Origin: an uncultured bacterium
Lineage (GTDB): Bacteria; Cyanobacteriota; Vampirovibrionia; Gastranaerophilales; Gastranaerophilaceae
DNA length: 64,000 bases
Reading direction: 5' to 3'
Assembly (NCBI GenBank): GCA_949284715.1
Contig: CASDWH010000020.1
Coordinates: 42,008 to 106,007 of the forward strand
Below are positions 54,181 through 63,385 of the stretch, one piece after another. The notes under the pieces are model-generated. The model saw only the letters and a program-made list of their open reading frames with translations. It did no database searches and was not told the origin of the DNA. Position 1 is the first letter of the stretch; every line of letters begins with the position of its first letter. The position numbers and the translations under genes were made by a program.

Positions 54181-54723
54181 CTATATATTTTTCCCTTTTT
54201 CGTACGCTTCTTTAAAAGCTTTTGAGCTTTTGATTTCTCCTTTTTGCCAGACTCCTGCACCATAGATATATCCGGCTTCCCTCATATTATCAAGACAATC
54301 GGTGAATCCTCTAAAGCCGTCAAAAGTTTTTTCTAAAGCTGCCGGTCTATCATCCGCTGCGGTTGCTATAAAATAGAAATCTTTATTTGTTATATGTGTG
54401 TACCTTGCACAGCAGCGGTCAATAAAAGTTTTCATCTGTCCGTTCATTGTGTAAAAATAGACTGGTGTTGCAAGGACAATTACATCAGCTTCTATCATTT
54501 TATTTAGAATTTCAGCCATGTCATCTTTTTGCGAACATGCAGTATAATCGTTCGTATTACAATATCCGCAGCCTGTACAGTAATTTATTTTTTTATCGCG
54601 TAAAAAAATCTTTTCTGCTGTATTTCCGGCATCTTTGGCGCCTCTTATAAATTCATCGCAAAGTATATCTGAATTACCGCCGGATCTCGGGCTTGCGGAA
54701 ATTACCAAAACTTTTTTGCTCAT
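54181..54723 (-). CDS. Flavodoxin-like NAD(P)H-dependent oxidoreductase with Cys cluster
   Basis: The 180-aa flavoprotein begins with the FMN phosphate-binding motif ISASPRSGGNSD. A Cys-rich segment, CTGCGYCNTNDYTAC, follows (~49-63), resembling the cluster-binding CX2CX2C arrangement of iron-sulfur flavoproteins. TPVYFYTMNGQMKTFIDRC is the flavin-binding loop. It ends 9 bases before the dxs-family gene and is probably co-transcribed with it. The electron partner and substrate are unknown. Confidence 0.85.
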   Translation of the reverse strand: MSKKVLVISASPRSGGNSDILCDEFIRGAKDAGNTAEKIFLRDKKINYCTGCGYCNTNDYTACSQKDDMAEILNKMIEADVIVLATPVYFYTMNGQMKTFIDRCCARYTHITNKDFYFIATAADDRPAALEKTFDGFRGFTDCLDNMREAGYIYGAGVWQKGEIKSSKAFKEAYEKGKNI

Positions 54724-54820
54724 GGTTGCCTCCTTCTTTAAATATTATTGTACATTTGAGAGTGCCTATCAAGCAAGTATTGTTTTTGTGGGGTAAATAA
54801 TTCTGCCGATGTGCGATTTT

Positions 54821-56677
54821 TTATCTAAGTGTTCTTAGAGAGTTAACAACCGCAAGAAGCGCAACTCCTGCATCTGCAAATACAGCCCCCCACATTGTCA
54901 TTATTCCGTAAGCTCCCAAAATAAGGAATAATATTTTTATTGATAGTGCAAATACAATATTTTGCTTAACGATGGTCATTGTTCGTTTTGCATGTTTAAT
55001 AGCAGCAGGGATTTGTGATGGTTTATCATCCATAATTACTACATCTGCGGCATCTATTGCAGCATCAGAACCCAGTGCGCCCATTGCAATACCGATATCT
55101 GCTCTGGTTAAAACAGGTGCATCATTTATACCGTCGCCGACGAAGATTACAGATTTGTTCTTTTGTTTATTTTCAATAATCATTTCTGTTTTTTCTACCT
55201 TGTCTAGAGGAAGCAGTTTTGCAAAAACTTTATTTATGCCAAGTTTTTGGGCCGTGACGGCTGCTGTGGACTCAGAGTCGCCTGTCAGCATTACAGTTTT
55301 AATACGTGCTTTTTTTAGTTCAGTTATTGCTTCTAATGAATCTTCTTTAATTTCATCCGCAATAACAATACAGCCAATATATTCTTCGTTTTTTGCAACA
55401 TAAACAATAGTACCTTCTTCTGTAATTTGTGGATAATTGATATTGTATTTATTCATTAATTCAGCATTTCCGGCTATTACTATTTCGCCGTTTATTAAAG
55501 TTTTGACACCCTTGCCTGCGGTTTCTTCCGTGTCTGAAATAAAGGAGGGATTAATCTCTTTGTGATAGGCAGCCTTTAATGAAAGTGCAATCGGGTGGTT
55601 TGAGTAATTTTCTGCATAAGCGGCATATTCTATTACCTGTTCTTTTGTAAAACCATCAGAGGGAATGATATTAACAATGTTAAAGCTCCCTTTGGTAAGA
55701 GTTCCTGTTTTGTCAAAAATAACAGTATCCGGTCTAGATAATAATTCCAGATAGTTGCTTCCTTTAATTAAAATACCTTTTCTTGAAGCTCCTCCGAGTC
55801 CTGCAAAGAATCCTAACGGAACAGAAATAACCAGCGCGCAGGGACAGGATATAACAAGGAAGGTTAATGCTCTGAAAATCCAAACGCTAAAAGCATCGCC
55901 TGTTACAATCGGAGGTATAACAGCAAGTAATGCTGCTCCTAAGACGACAACCGGAGTATAATAACCTGCAAACTTAGTTATAAAATTTTCTGTTTTTGCC
56001 TTCTTTTCGCCGGCATGTTCTACCAGTTCTAAAATCTTTGAAACAGTAGATTCGCCAAAAGGTTTTTGTACTTTTATTTTTAAATAACCATTTGTATTAA
56101 TACATCCGCTTATTGCTTTATCTCCCGGAATCAGCTTTCGCGGTTTTGATTCCCCTGTAAGAGCCGCGGTGTCTACAATAGCATTCCCTTCTATGATGGT
56201 ACCGTCTAAAGGAATTTTTTCTCCGCTTGTTACCACGATGATTTCGCCAACACAAATTTCGGCCGGGGATTTTTTTACGAGCGTGCCATTAACTTCTATA
56301 TTTGCATAATCCGGGCTTATATCCATTAATTCTGTTATTGAACGGCGTGATTTTTCAACTGCCAAGTCCTGAAAATACTCGCCAATTTGATATAATACCA
56401 TTACCATAACGGCTTCTGGGTATTCCTTTATTGCAAAAGCTCCTAATGTTGCGGCTCCCATAAGAAAATTTTCATCAAAGATTTTTCCCTTTTTTATGTG
56501 CAGGAAAGCTTTATATAATACATCAGCACCTGCAATCAGGTATGCTGCTGCATACAATCCAGCGGCTAAACTTCCTTGATTCAGAAAGGCTGTACCCAGA
56601 GCAATAAGAGCAAGTATAATTCTAGCAATTCTGAGTTTATCATTTTGCTTGCTGTTGTGATGGTGATGGTCGCACAT
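54821..56677 (-). CDS. Zn/Cd/Pb-type heavy-metal P1B-ATPase
   Basis: This metal-efflux pump has 618 aa. A His-rich start (MCDHHHHNSKQ) replaces the usual N-terminal heavy-metal-associated domain. Motifs are the TM6 metal site SCPCALVIS (CPC), the actuator TGES, phosphorylation DKTGTLTKG, the HP locus NHPIALS, and TGDSESTAAV and GDGINDAPVL in the hinge. CPC without copper-type TM7/8 residues, together with an SmtB-type repressor next door, favours Zn(II)/Cd(II)/Pb(II) over copper. The promoter has an operator in its spacer (56723-56752). Confidence 0.93.
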   Translation of the reverse strand: MCDHHHHNSKQNDKLRIARIILALIALGTAFLNQGSLAAGLYAAAYLIAGADVLYKAFLHIKKGKIFDENFLMGAATLGAFAIKEYPEAVMVMVLYQIGEYFQDLAVEKSRRSITELMDISPDYANIEVNGTLVKKSPAEICVGEIIVVTSGEKIPLDGTIIEGNAIVDTAALTGESKPRKLIPGDKAISGCINTNGYLKIKVQKPFGESTVSKILELVEHAGEKKAKTENFITKFAGYYTPVVVLGAALLAVIPPIVTGDAFSVWIFRALTFLVISCPCALVISVPLGFFAGLGGASRKGILIKGSNYLELLSRPDTVIFDKTGTLTKGSFNIVNIIPSDGFTKEQVIEYAAYAENYSNHPIALSLKAAYHKEINPSFISDTEETAGKGVKTLINGEIVIAGNAELMNKYNINYPQITEEGTIVYVAKNEEYIGCIVIADEIKEDSLEAITELKKARIKTVMLTGDSESTAAVTAQKLGINKVFAKLLPLDKVEKTEMIIENKQKNKSVIFVGDGINDAPVLTRADIGIAMGALGSDAAIDAADVVIMDDKPSQIPAAIKHAKRTMTIVKQNIVFALSIKILFLILGAYGIMTMWGAVFADAGVALLAVVNSLRTLR

Positions 56678-56696
56678 AAGCTCTCCTTGTAAATAA

Positions 56697-56712
56697 TTGA
56701 ATAACTATTCAA
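56697..56712. promoter_or_regulatory. ArsR/SmtB-type operator 1
   Basis: TTGAATA-AC-TATTCAA is a perfect 7-2-7 palindrome, located in the start region of the P-type ATPase transcript. Confidence 0.7.
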
Positions 56713-56722
56713 CTGTATTAGT

Positions 56723-56752
56723 ATTATAATTGAATAATTGTTCAATTGTCAA
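56723..56752 (-). promoter_or_regulatory. P-type ATPase promoter with operator 2 in the spacer
   Basis: On the minus strand TTGACA (56747-56752), an 18-bp spacer and TATAAT (56723-56728). The spacer holds a palindrome of the same family (56730-56745), the arrangement expected for metal-relieved repression. Confidence 0.8.
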
Positions 56753-56856
56753 TCCTGATAATGCAATATTTTATATAAAAATTCTATGAGTTTTTGCAAA
56801 CCCTCTAGAATACTAATATACAGAGATTTTTGAATATTAATATTTCTTAATAATAG

Positions 56857-56884
56857 TTGAACAGTTATTCATTTGTTGTATAAT
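56857..56884 (+). promoter_or_regulatory. arsR-type regulator promoter with operator 3
   Basis: TTGAAC (56857-56862), a 16-bp spacer and TATAAT (56879-56884). The palindrome TTGAACA-GT-TATTCAT (56857-56872) covers the -35, so the regulator probably represses itself. Confidence 0.7.
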
Positions 56885-56905
56885 ATACTCGTAAACGGAG
56901 GCTTG

Positions 56906-57256
56906 ATGGAAAATAAAAAATCTGATTGTGATGCTGTTAATCAGGAGCTTGTAGAGAAAATAAAACCTAATATGCCTGATATGAATTTGTTATATGAACT
57001 TTCCGACTTTTTTAAAGTAATGGGCGACAGTACTAGAATACAATTGCTCTGGGCATTAGAAGAAAGTGAAATGTGTGTCGGTGATTTAGCAGTTTTGTTG
57101 AATATGACTAAATCCGCTGTTTCGCATCAATTGAAAGTCCTGCGTGCAGCAAAACTTGTGCGGGCAAAAAAATCCGGCAAAAATGTTTATTACGCGCTTA
57201 ATGACCATCATGTTAAAACCGTGTTTGATAAAGCACTTGAACACATTTGTGAATAA
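56906..57256 (+). CDS. ArsR/SmtB-family zinc/cadmium-sensing repressor
   Basis: The 116-aa winged-helix repressor has the recognition region LNMTKSAVSHQLKVLRAAKL. The alpha5 metal site is intact: D100, H102, H113 and E116, with the same spacing as SmtB D104/H106/H117/E120. Cys57 in EMCVGDL corresponds to the alpha3 site Cys. GGAGG 5 nt upstream fixes the ATG at 56906, not the in-frame ATG at 56873, which lies inside the operator and promoter. It is divergent from the pump it presumably controls. Confidence 0.92.
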   Translation: MENKKSDCDAVNQELVEKIKPNMPDMNLLYELSDFFKVMGDSTRIQLLWALEESEMCVGDLAVLLNMTKSAVSHQLKVLRAAKLVRAKKSGKNVYYALNDHHVKTVFDKALEHICE

Positions 57257-57367
57257 TGTTTTATTGGCGCTTATAATTTTCACTGTTTATATTGTTTGTT
57301 GTATAATAATTTGAACAACATAACAAATAATATCACGAGTTTAAATAAAACAAAGGAGAAATAATTT

Positions 57368-58972
57368 ATGGAAACTTATGGAATCGAAAAATTGGGTATT
57401 ATCGCCCCGAAAGCGGTGTATCGTAACCTTACTCCGGCACAGCTTACAGAAGCTGCATTAAGGCGCGGAGAGGGTGTTCTGAGTAATACCGGCGCGCTTG
57501 TTGTTACTACAGGTAAGTATACAGGTCGTTCACCTAAAGATAAGTTTATTGTTGATACAGACGGTGTTCACAATGAAATAGCCTGGGGAAAGGTTAATCG
57601 CCCTATCAGCCGCGAAAAATATAATTCTATCAGAGGAAAAATTGCAGCATATTTGCAAAACCGTGAAATCTTTATTTTCGATGGTTTTGCCGGTGCAGAT
57701 AAGAAATATACCCAAAAATTCAGAGTTATAAATGAACTGGCCAGCCAGAATATGTTTATTCACCAGTTGTTGATTCGTCCAACAGCGGAAGAACTTTTAT
57801 CATACGGACAGCCTGATTATACAATTTTATGCGCTCCCGGTTTTAAATGTAATCCCGAAGTTGATGGGGTAAACTCCGAGGCTGCTATTATTATTGATTA
57901 TGAAGCTCACGAAATTATTATTTGTGGTTCTCAATATGCAGGTGAAATAAAAAAATCTGTGTTCTCAACAATGAACTATATAATGACCAAGAAAAATGTT
58001 CTTCCAATGCACTGTTCTGCAAATATGAATCCGGAAACAGGCGAAACGGCAGTATTTTTCGGTTTATCCGGAACCGGTAAAACGACTCTTTCCGCTGACC
58101 CTGCACGTAAATTAATCGGTGATGATGAACACGGATGGTCACCGGATGGTATATTTAATTTTGAAGGCGGATGTTACGCAAAATGCATTAACCTTTCTGC
58201 TGAACACGAACCTGAAATTTATAATGCAATTAAATTTGGTTCTCTGGTTGAAAATGTTGTTATGAACCCTGATACCAGAGAATTTGATTTTGCAGATGGT
58301 TCTCTTACAGAAAACACCCGTGTAGGTTATCCTATTAATTATATTAATAATGCTCAGTTGCCGAGCGTAGGCGGTATTCCGAAGGTTGTTATATTTTTAA
58401 CGGCGGATGCGTTCGGCGTTCTGCCTCCGATAAGCAGACTTAGTAAAAATGCAGCGATGTATCATTTCGTAACAGGCTTCACATCAAAACTGGCAGGTAC
58501 GGAACGCGGTGTAACTGAGCCTCAGCCTACATTCTCTACTTTATTCGGTGAGCCGTTTATGCCTATGGATGCTTCGGTTTATGCTCAAATGCTTGGTGAA
58601 AAGCTTGATAAATACGGCACTAAAGTTTATCTTGTTAATACCGGCTGGGCTGGCGGCAGTGCGGCTTCCGGCGCTAAGCGTATGAAGCTTGCTTACACAA
58701 GAGCAATGGTTACTGCTGCATTAAACGGCTCGTTTGACAATGTTGAATTTAAACATCACGATGTATTTAATGTCGATTATCCGGTTTCCTGTCCGGATGT
58801 TCCGTCAGAACAGCTTGATGCACGCGGTCTGTGGGCTGATAAAGCTGCTTACGATGAACAGGCTGACAAATTGGCACAAATGTTTGTAGATAATTTTGCG
58901 GCAAAATATCCTGATATGCCTTCAGAAATTGTTGAGGCCGGCCCAAAACCAAAGAAAAAAGCTGCGGTTTAA
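57368..58972 (+). CDS. pckA: Phosphoenolpyruvate carboxykinase (ATP)
   Basis: The enzyme interconverts oxaloacetate and PEP with ATP; in fermenters it often runs toward oxaloacetate. The 534-aa protein has the P-loop GLSGTGKTTLSADP, the substrate region TGRSPKDKFIVD, kinase-2 type IGDDEHGW, and NTGWAGGSAASGAKR. The length matches the ATP-dependent class. AAAGGAG precedes the ATG by 8 nt, with TATAAT at 57302-57307. A clear terminator follows. Confidence 0.96.
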   Translation: METYGIEKLGIIAPKAVYRNLTPAQLTEAALRRGEGVLSNTGALVVTTGKYTGRSPKDKFIVDTDGVHNEIAWGKVNRPISREKYNSIRGKIAAYLQNREIFIFDGFAGADKKYTQKFRVINELASQNMFIHQLLIRPTAEELLSYGQPDYTILCAPGFKCNPEVDGVNSEAAIIIDYEAHEIIICGSQYAGEIKKSVFSTMNYIMTKKNVLPMHCSANMNPETGETAVFFGLSGTGKTTLSADPARKLIGDDEHGWSPDGIFNFEGGCYAKCINLSAEHEPEIYNAIKFGSLVENVVMNPDTREFDFADGSLTENTRVGYPINYINNAQLPSVGGIPKVVIFLTADAFGVLPPISRLSKNAAMYHFVTGFTSKLAGTERGVTEPQPTFSTLFGEPFMPMDASVYAQMLGEKLDKYGTKVYLVNTGWAGGSAASGAKRMKLAYTRAMVTAALNGSFDNVEFKHHDVFNVDYPVSCPDVPSEQLDARGLWADKAAYDEQADKLAQMFVDNFAAKYPDMPSEIVEAGPKPKKKAAV

Positions 58973-58998
58973 TCCGGTTTGAACTTATTGTATTTAAT

Positions 58999-59027
58999 AG
59001 AGTGCGTATTTACGCACTCTTTTTTTA
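58999..59027 (+). terminator. pckA terminator
   Basis: AGAGTGCG (58999-59006) and CGCACTCT (59013-59020) form an 8-bp stem (loop TATTTA), followed by an eight-T run. Confidence 0.9.
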
Positions 59028-59125
59028 TTTCACTCTGTATTTTCTTGCGGCTGCTAAATCAGTCATAAAAAGAGGCGTGTATGAAACATTTGGTTGAATC
59101 AATTAAAAAATAGTTGCTATAGGCT

Positions 59126-59407
59126 TTAATCATAATCTATTAGGGAAAAATTCTTGCTCATTTTTATATTTAATTCTTCTATTAATGATTGCGGACTTAT
59201 ATCCAGACCTTCTGCAATCTTCCACAATGTCGTTAAGTTAATATCTTTGCACGCACCTATTTCAACCTCCCGCCAAGTTGATTTAGACATAGATTCCTCA
59301 GCAGAAATTGCATAAATAGTTTTATTCTGTTTTTCTCTATGGGTTCGAATTATCTTACCCAGAGTTTTAAGAAGCTGGATTTTTTTATCTTCTGAAGTAT
59401 GTTGCAT
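59126..59407 (-). CDS. XRE-family helix-turn-helix regulator
   Basis: The 93-aa protein is a single HTH_3/Cro-CI-type domain (LLKTLGKIIRTHREKQNKTI, SMSKSTWREVEIGACKDIN, TLWKIAEGLDISPQSLI). A perfect 26-bp palindrome (59437-59462) lies 30 nt upstream of its ATG, between it and the divergent membrane gene, and is the obvious binding site. No Shine-Dalgarno sequence is evident. Confidence 0.85.
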   Translation of the reverse strand: MQHTSEDKKIQLLKTLGKIIRTHREKQNKTIYAISAEESMSKSTWREVEIGACKDINLTTLWKIAEGLDISPQSLIEELNIKMSKNFSLIDYD

Positions 59408-59436
59408 ATATAAAATTTTAATGCTAAACCTTAATC

Positions 59437-59462
59437 CATTAGGCTGCTATAGCAGCCTAATG
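59437..59462. promoter_or_regulatory. Perfect 26-bp palindrome between divergent genes
   Basis: The half-site CATTAGGCTGCTA is followed directly by its reverse complement TAGCAGCCTAATG, with no spacer. No T-run follows, so an operator is more likely than a terminator. Confidence 0.7.
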
Positions 59463-59502
59463 TGTAGCAAGTTAATTTATTTTGTTGGGGTACAAGATTA
59501 TT

Positions 59503-60929
59503 ATGTTTAATTCTAAAAATATTATTTGTGTATTTTTTTAACATTACTATTATTATTTTTTACTAATCCGCTGTGGTTGGAGAGAAAACCTCTGGATATA
59601 AGTTTAAATATTTATGGAGATGGGATAGTAACTATTGCTGCAAATCTCGGACAAAAAACAAAAAAACAAGAATTAAATTTGAATAGAACAAAATATTACC
59701 AAGAGGTAATAAAACATCCTCCGCTTTTTAGTCCGTTAGAAATTACACTATATACAGATAACGAAACCCCGGTTAATTATGAAATTAGTAATATAAAACT
59801 AAGAAAAGGTAAAGTTAAGTTTGATAATTTAGATAATTTTAAAATTACAGGTGGAAATTTAAAAATTGAACAAAATAAATTAATTATAACTCCAACATCA
59901 AATGAAACACGTATATATTGTCCTCAGAAAATAAGACCAACTCTTGCTTTTAATCCTGCTATATTCGTATTAATTCTTTTTTTACCGGCATTTATTATAT
60001 TAAGGTATAAAAATGAAATATCTAAGATTTCAATACATACAAAAATAAAAAAATACATTTTAAATAACAAAAAAATAATAATTTTATCATCTATACTTGC
60101 TGTATTATTTACTTTTTTAACCCCGCATTGGTGGTTAAATTCTGATTATTGGATTAATACCTATTTATTACAGAACTCGGGAGCCTTATATGTTACTTTC
60201 GATAATCCAGGAAATGTGACCAAGAAAATAAATTTAAGCAGGCAGGTGAAAAATATCCAATTCACTTCAGAAACTCAGCGGGATGTTTTTATTAATTTAA
60301 TAGATAATAAATATCTTAAATTTTATATTCTTTTTAATGTGTATCCTGATAACTACATTTCTAATATTCAAATTAAAACGAACGCAGATGGAAACTTAAA
60401 ACTAAATTTTGGTAAATATACAGCCTGTAATATTGCTAAGAAAATTAAATATTCCAAATTAAATATAAACAACGAGGATTATCTTCCCTATATTATAAAT
60501 AACCGGACAATAGAATTAAAAGCTCATAAAGGAAGTGTTTTTAACATTCAACTGGAAGCCAGGCAGTTTGCAGGAGGGCATATTAATAAATTTAAGTATA
60601 TAAACCCAATGGCCGTCTTATTTTCGATTATAATATATTTTGCCTTATTAACTTATATTTTGGCTAATTTTTCTGCTCAAAAATTAATCAGATTTATCAA
60701 ATCTAATAAAATTCCTCTTACTATTTCACTCTTCTTTTTTATTTTTTATCTGGCTATAAATATTCATGCCATCTTGAATATAAACTTATTGAAACGTGAT
60801 TGGATTTTATTTGGAGATAGTAATTACCATATGAAAGAAATAGAATGTGAGAATAATGTGAGAATAAAAGCGCGGGCAGAAAAATCAAATATTATACAAT
60901 TCCCAAAACGAAGACAGGATAAGGCATAA
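59503..60929 (+). pseudogene. Frameshifted membrane protein gene (T7 tract)
   Basis: An ATG at 59503 opens MFNSKNIICVFF and hits a stop just after a run of seven T (59533-59539). One extra T would join it to the long frame LTLLLLFFTNPLWLERKPLD onward, giving a 475-aa protein. The restored N-terminus is a normal membrane anchor. The rest has two further helices (about 155-170 and 185-205), an extracytoplasmic beta-rich domain, and two C-terminal helices. The end is a polar tail. I do not recognise it. The break could be phase variation, a disabling mutation or a read error; translation from a TTG at 59526 is possible but weak. Confidence 0.65.
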
Positions 60930-60934
60930 AAAAA

Positions 60935-60976
60935 TACGCCCGGCGCGATTCGAACGCGCGACCCACTGCTTAGAAG
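60935..60976 (-). other. Displaced 3' half of tRNA-Arg(UCU): left attachment site of an integrated element
   Basis: On the minus strand the anticodon loop CTTCTAA, the 3' anticodon-stem strand GCAGT, the variable region, T arm GCGCG-TTCGAAT-CGCGC, and acceptor 3' strand CGGGCGT plus discriminator A are intact. The 5' half (acceptor 5' strand, D arm) is missing, and unrelated sequence follows from 60977. This is the usual footprint left when an integrase inserts into a tRNA gene. Confidence 0.8.
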
Positions 60977-61301
60977 TTGTATAACGCAGTATTGCCGCTA
61001 CTTTTCAGGATTTATCAGAATTTATCTTTGTTTATTGCGCTGCATGAATTTGAGACTAATTTTATTCTCATATTTTATCAGATTTAATTTTAAGTTATCA
61101 GAATTTTTGCAACTTTTCTGCAACTTTAATGCGATTAAGGAAAGATTGAAAATTGAAAAAATGTGATTATATACAAGGGCGGGGGAAGGGCAAATCACCT
61201 ATTTAGCCTCCTTTAATCTGAGACACAGAAAAATTCTGTATTTTTGACAAATTCCGTTGTACTAGATACAAGATTGAAATACTGTAACAAATTATTTAGC
61301 C
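60977..61301. other. Intergenic region at the element's left end
   Basis: There is no gene in these ~325 bases. It has two TTTGCAACTTT/TCTGCAACTTT-like direct repeats near 61107-61130, possible integrase arm sites. A G-rich patch lies near 61178. Confidence 0.3.
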
Positions 61302-61363
61302 TTATTTCAATTCCAATTGCTAAATTGAAATAAAGGTGTTATAATAAACATGTTATTTCAATT
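61302..61363 (+). promoter_or_regulatory. fic promoter embedded in three copies of an 11-mer operator
   Basis: TTATTTCAATT occurs at 61302-61312 and 61353-61363, and its exact reverse complement AATTGAAATAA lies at 61323-61333. The promoter TTGCTA (61317-61322), 17 bp, TATAAT (61340-61345) lies within them, so a repressor bound here would block transcription. Confidence 0.75.
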
Positions 61364-61374
61364 TCGGAGTTGCC

Positions 61375-62520
61375 ATGAATAATAGAGCAGGAATATACAA
61401 AAACAATTTATCAGGTGATGTGGCATATAAATCATTTATGCCTGCAGTATTGCCGCCTGAGCCACCAATAGAACTTGATAAAGATATTGTAGATTTATTA
61501 GTAAAAGCCAATAAGCAACTTGCGCTACTTGAAGGAATTTCAAGCAGAATTCCTAATATTCATTTGTTTATTTCTATGTATGTGAGAAAAGAAGCTCTTA
61601 TGTCCTCTCAAATTGAAGGAACTCAGGCAACTTTAGAAGATGTATTAGACCCGTGTTTGGAAGAAAACACAAACAGACCTGTCGGTGATGTTGTCAATTA
61701 TATTAAAGCAACTGATTATGCAATTAATAGATTAAAAGAACTTCCTTTATGCAATCGCCTAATTAAAGAAGCTCATGAAGTTTTATTATCAGGAGTTAGG
61801 GGGCAGAATAAAAGCCCTGGTGAATTTCGTCATTCTCAAAACTGGATTGGTGCTGCCGGGGGCAATTTGCAAAATGCTCGCTATATTCCGCCCTCTGTTG
61901 AAGATATGATACAAGCAATGTCTGATTTAGAAAAATATATTAACGGTGATGATGAGCTTGATGTTTTAATTAAAGCAGGCTTAATTCATTATCAATTTGA
62001 AACGATTCACCCGTTTTTGGATGGCAACGGCAGAATCGGACGACTTTTAATAACTTTATTTTTAATGGAAAAGAAAGTTTTAAGCACTCCGGCATTGTAT
62101 ATTTCTTATTTCTTGAAGAAAAATAGAATTGAATACTATGACCGTATGAATGAAGTTCGTCTGAAAGGTAACTATGAACAATGGATTAAATTTTTCTTAG
62201 AGGCAGTTTATGAGTCAGCAAAAGACGCAGTTGAAACGATTGATAAATTAACTTCTCTGCACGATAATTATTGTCTAAAAATTGAAGGCTTGGGACGCAG
62301 AGCTAAAAATGCAATGCGAGTATTTGAATACTTAGAATCAAATCCTATTATAGAAATTCAAAAAACCGCCAAAGAGCTTGACATAGCATTTAACACAATG
62401 TCAAGCATAGTCAAAGACCTGACTAGTATCGGCGTCCTTGAACAAACTTCAACTCAATCAAGGAATCGAACTTTTGCTTATAAAGAGTATTTGGAAATTT
62501 TGAAAGAGGGAACTAATTAG
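61375..62520 (+). CDS. Fic-family protein adenylyltransferase with N-terminal inhibitory helix
   Basis: The enzyme transfers AMP (or another nucleotide moiety) to hydroxyl side chains of target proteins. The 381-aa protein carries the catalytic motif HPFLDGNGRIGR (212-223). It also carries the self-inhibitory S77-S-Q-I-E81-G motif, which places it with class II Fic proteins such as SoFic. An N-terminal Fic_N region (~20-110) and a C-terminal winged-helix region (KTAKELDIAFNTMSSIVKDL, ~330-365) complete it. GGAG lies 6 nt before the ATG. Its winged helix could bind the adjoining repeats and repress its own gene. Confidence 0.93.
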   Translation: MNNRAGIYKNNLSGDVAYKSFMPAVLPPEPPIELDKDIVDLLVKANKQLALLEGISSRIPNIHLFISMYVRKEALMSSQIEGTQATLEDVLDPCLEENTNRPVGDVVNYIKATDYAINRLKELPLCNRLIKEAHEVLLSGVRGQNKSPGEFRHSQNWIGAAGGNLQNARYIPPSVEDMIQAMSDLEKYINGDDELDVLIKAGLIHYQFETIHPFLDGNGRIGRLLITLFLMEKKVLSTPALYISYFLKKNRIEYYDRMNEVRLKGNYEQWIKFFLEAVYESAKDAVETIDKLTSLHDNYCLKIEGLGRRAKNAMRVFEYLESNPIIEIQKTAKELDIAFNTMSSIVKDLTSIGVLEQTSTQSRNRTFAYKEYLEILKEGTN

Positions 62521-63371
62521 TTTGAAATACTTGTAATTATTTGTTTATCAATACTCTCATTTAACTGAGTATAATTCTTGATTTTATCCGTGTTATTAAA
62601 TATTTTTAAAGATTCAAACAATACACTTCTTATGATTGGTTCTATTTTTTCTTGCAAAAAATAAAATAACGCTTCTATATTGGTTTTATATTTATTTTGC
62701 ATTATATTTTTAATTTTTTTATATAATTCATTGCTTATATCGCCACAATGAACAATAGAACTTCTTGCGTCATAAAAAATGGAAAGTTCTTCACTAACAT
62801 TTTTGCCTAGAAAATTACAAGTACGAAGATTTAGTCTATACTTTAACTCATCCCTACAGTTTGCTAACATTGTACATTTTAAAATAATTGCAAGTTTTAT
62901 AATTCTATCAAATAAATTTGTTGCACTATAACAATGTGTAAAATAAAGAATTGGAATAGAAAGTTTTAAATTATCCAAAACATTCAATAAATGAATATTA
63001 TCAATAATACTATTAAACTTATTCTCATTCATTGAATAATAGCCTTCAAGTAACGGTTTTTCTGAATAAAAAAATGGTCTTATATGTTCAATACTAGTTG
63101 ATGTATGAAGTTGAAAACAAGCATAATACGGAACTGAAAAAATATAACCGTTATGTACTTGCAACCGTCCGCTTGACAAAATTCTTGATATTAATATGAA
63201 TTTGTCAAAAGTCCGTTTTATCTCTCTAATTTCTTCATCAAATTGTTCTTTTTCTTCTGTATTGGCTATATTTTTAGGATAATTGATGTTACACTCTTTC
63301 ATTAAAAGATATTTAGCATGTTCTCTAGTGTAAGTCTCACCTGCATGTGGTCTTCTAATATCTTCATTCAA
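62517..63371 (-). CDS. HEPN-domain protein (ApeA-like), start uncertain
   Basis: The stop overlaps the convergent fic stop. The C-terminal third has the HEPN active-site pattern RX4H in FYDARSSIVHCGD (typical FYDxRSxIxHG), characteristic of ApeA-like ribonuclease domains in phage-defence proteins. The N-terminal part (ETYTREHAKYLLMKECN, DKFILISRILSSGRLQ) is unassigned. The frame stays open to 63533, but codons beyond ~63371 lie antisense to the primase gene. TTG 63371 is a guess without a ribosome-binding site, so the gene may also be truncated at its 5' end. Confidence 0.6.
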   Translation of the reverse strand: MNEDIRRPHAGETYTREHAKYLLMKECNINYPKNIANTEEKEQFDEEIREIKRTFDKFILISRILSSGRLQVHNGYIFSVPYYACFQLHTSTSIEHIRPFFYSEKPLLEGYYSMNENKFNSIIDNIHLLNVLDNLKLSIPILYFTHCYSATNLFDRIIKLAIILKCTMLANCRDELKYRLNLRTCNFLGKNVSEELSIFYDARSSIVHCGDISNELYKKIKNIMQNKYKTNIEALFYFLQEKIEPIIRSVLFESLKIFNNTDKIKNYTQLNESIDKQIITSISN

Positions 63372-63385
63372 TTCAATTAAAAATT

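Noticed and set aside
60935..61000. A complete tRNA-Arg with an anticodon-loop insertion
   Set aside because: ACTGC and GCAGT could pair around a long loop, but no D arm or acceptor 5' strand exists upstream. A displaced 3' half is the simpler reading.
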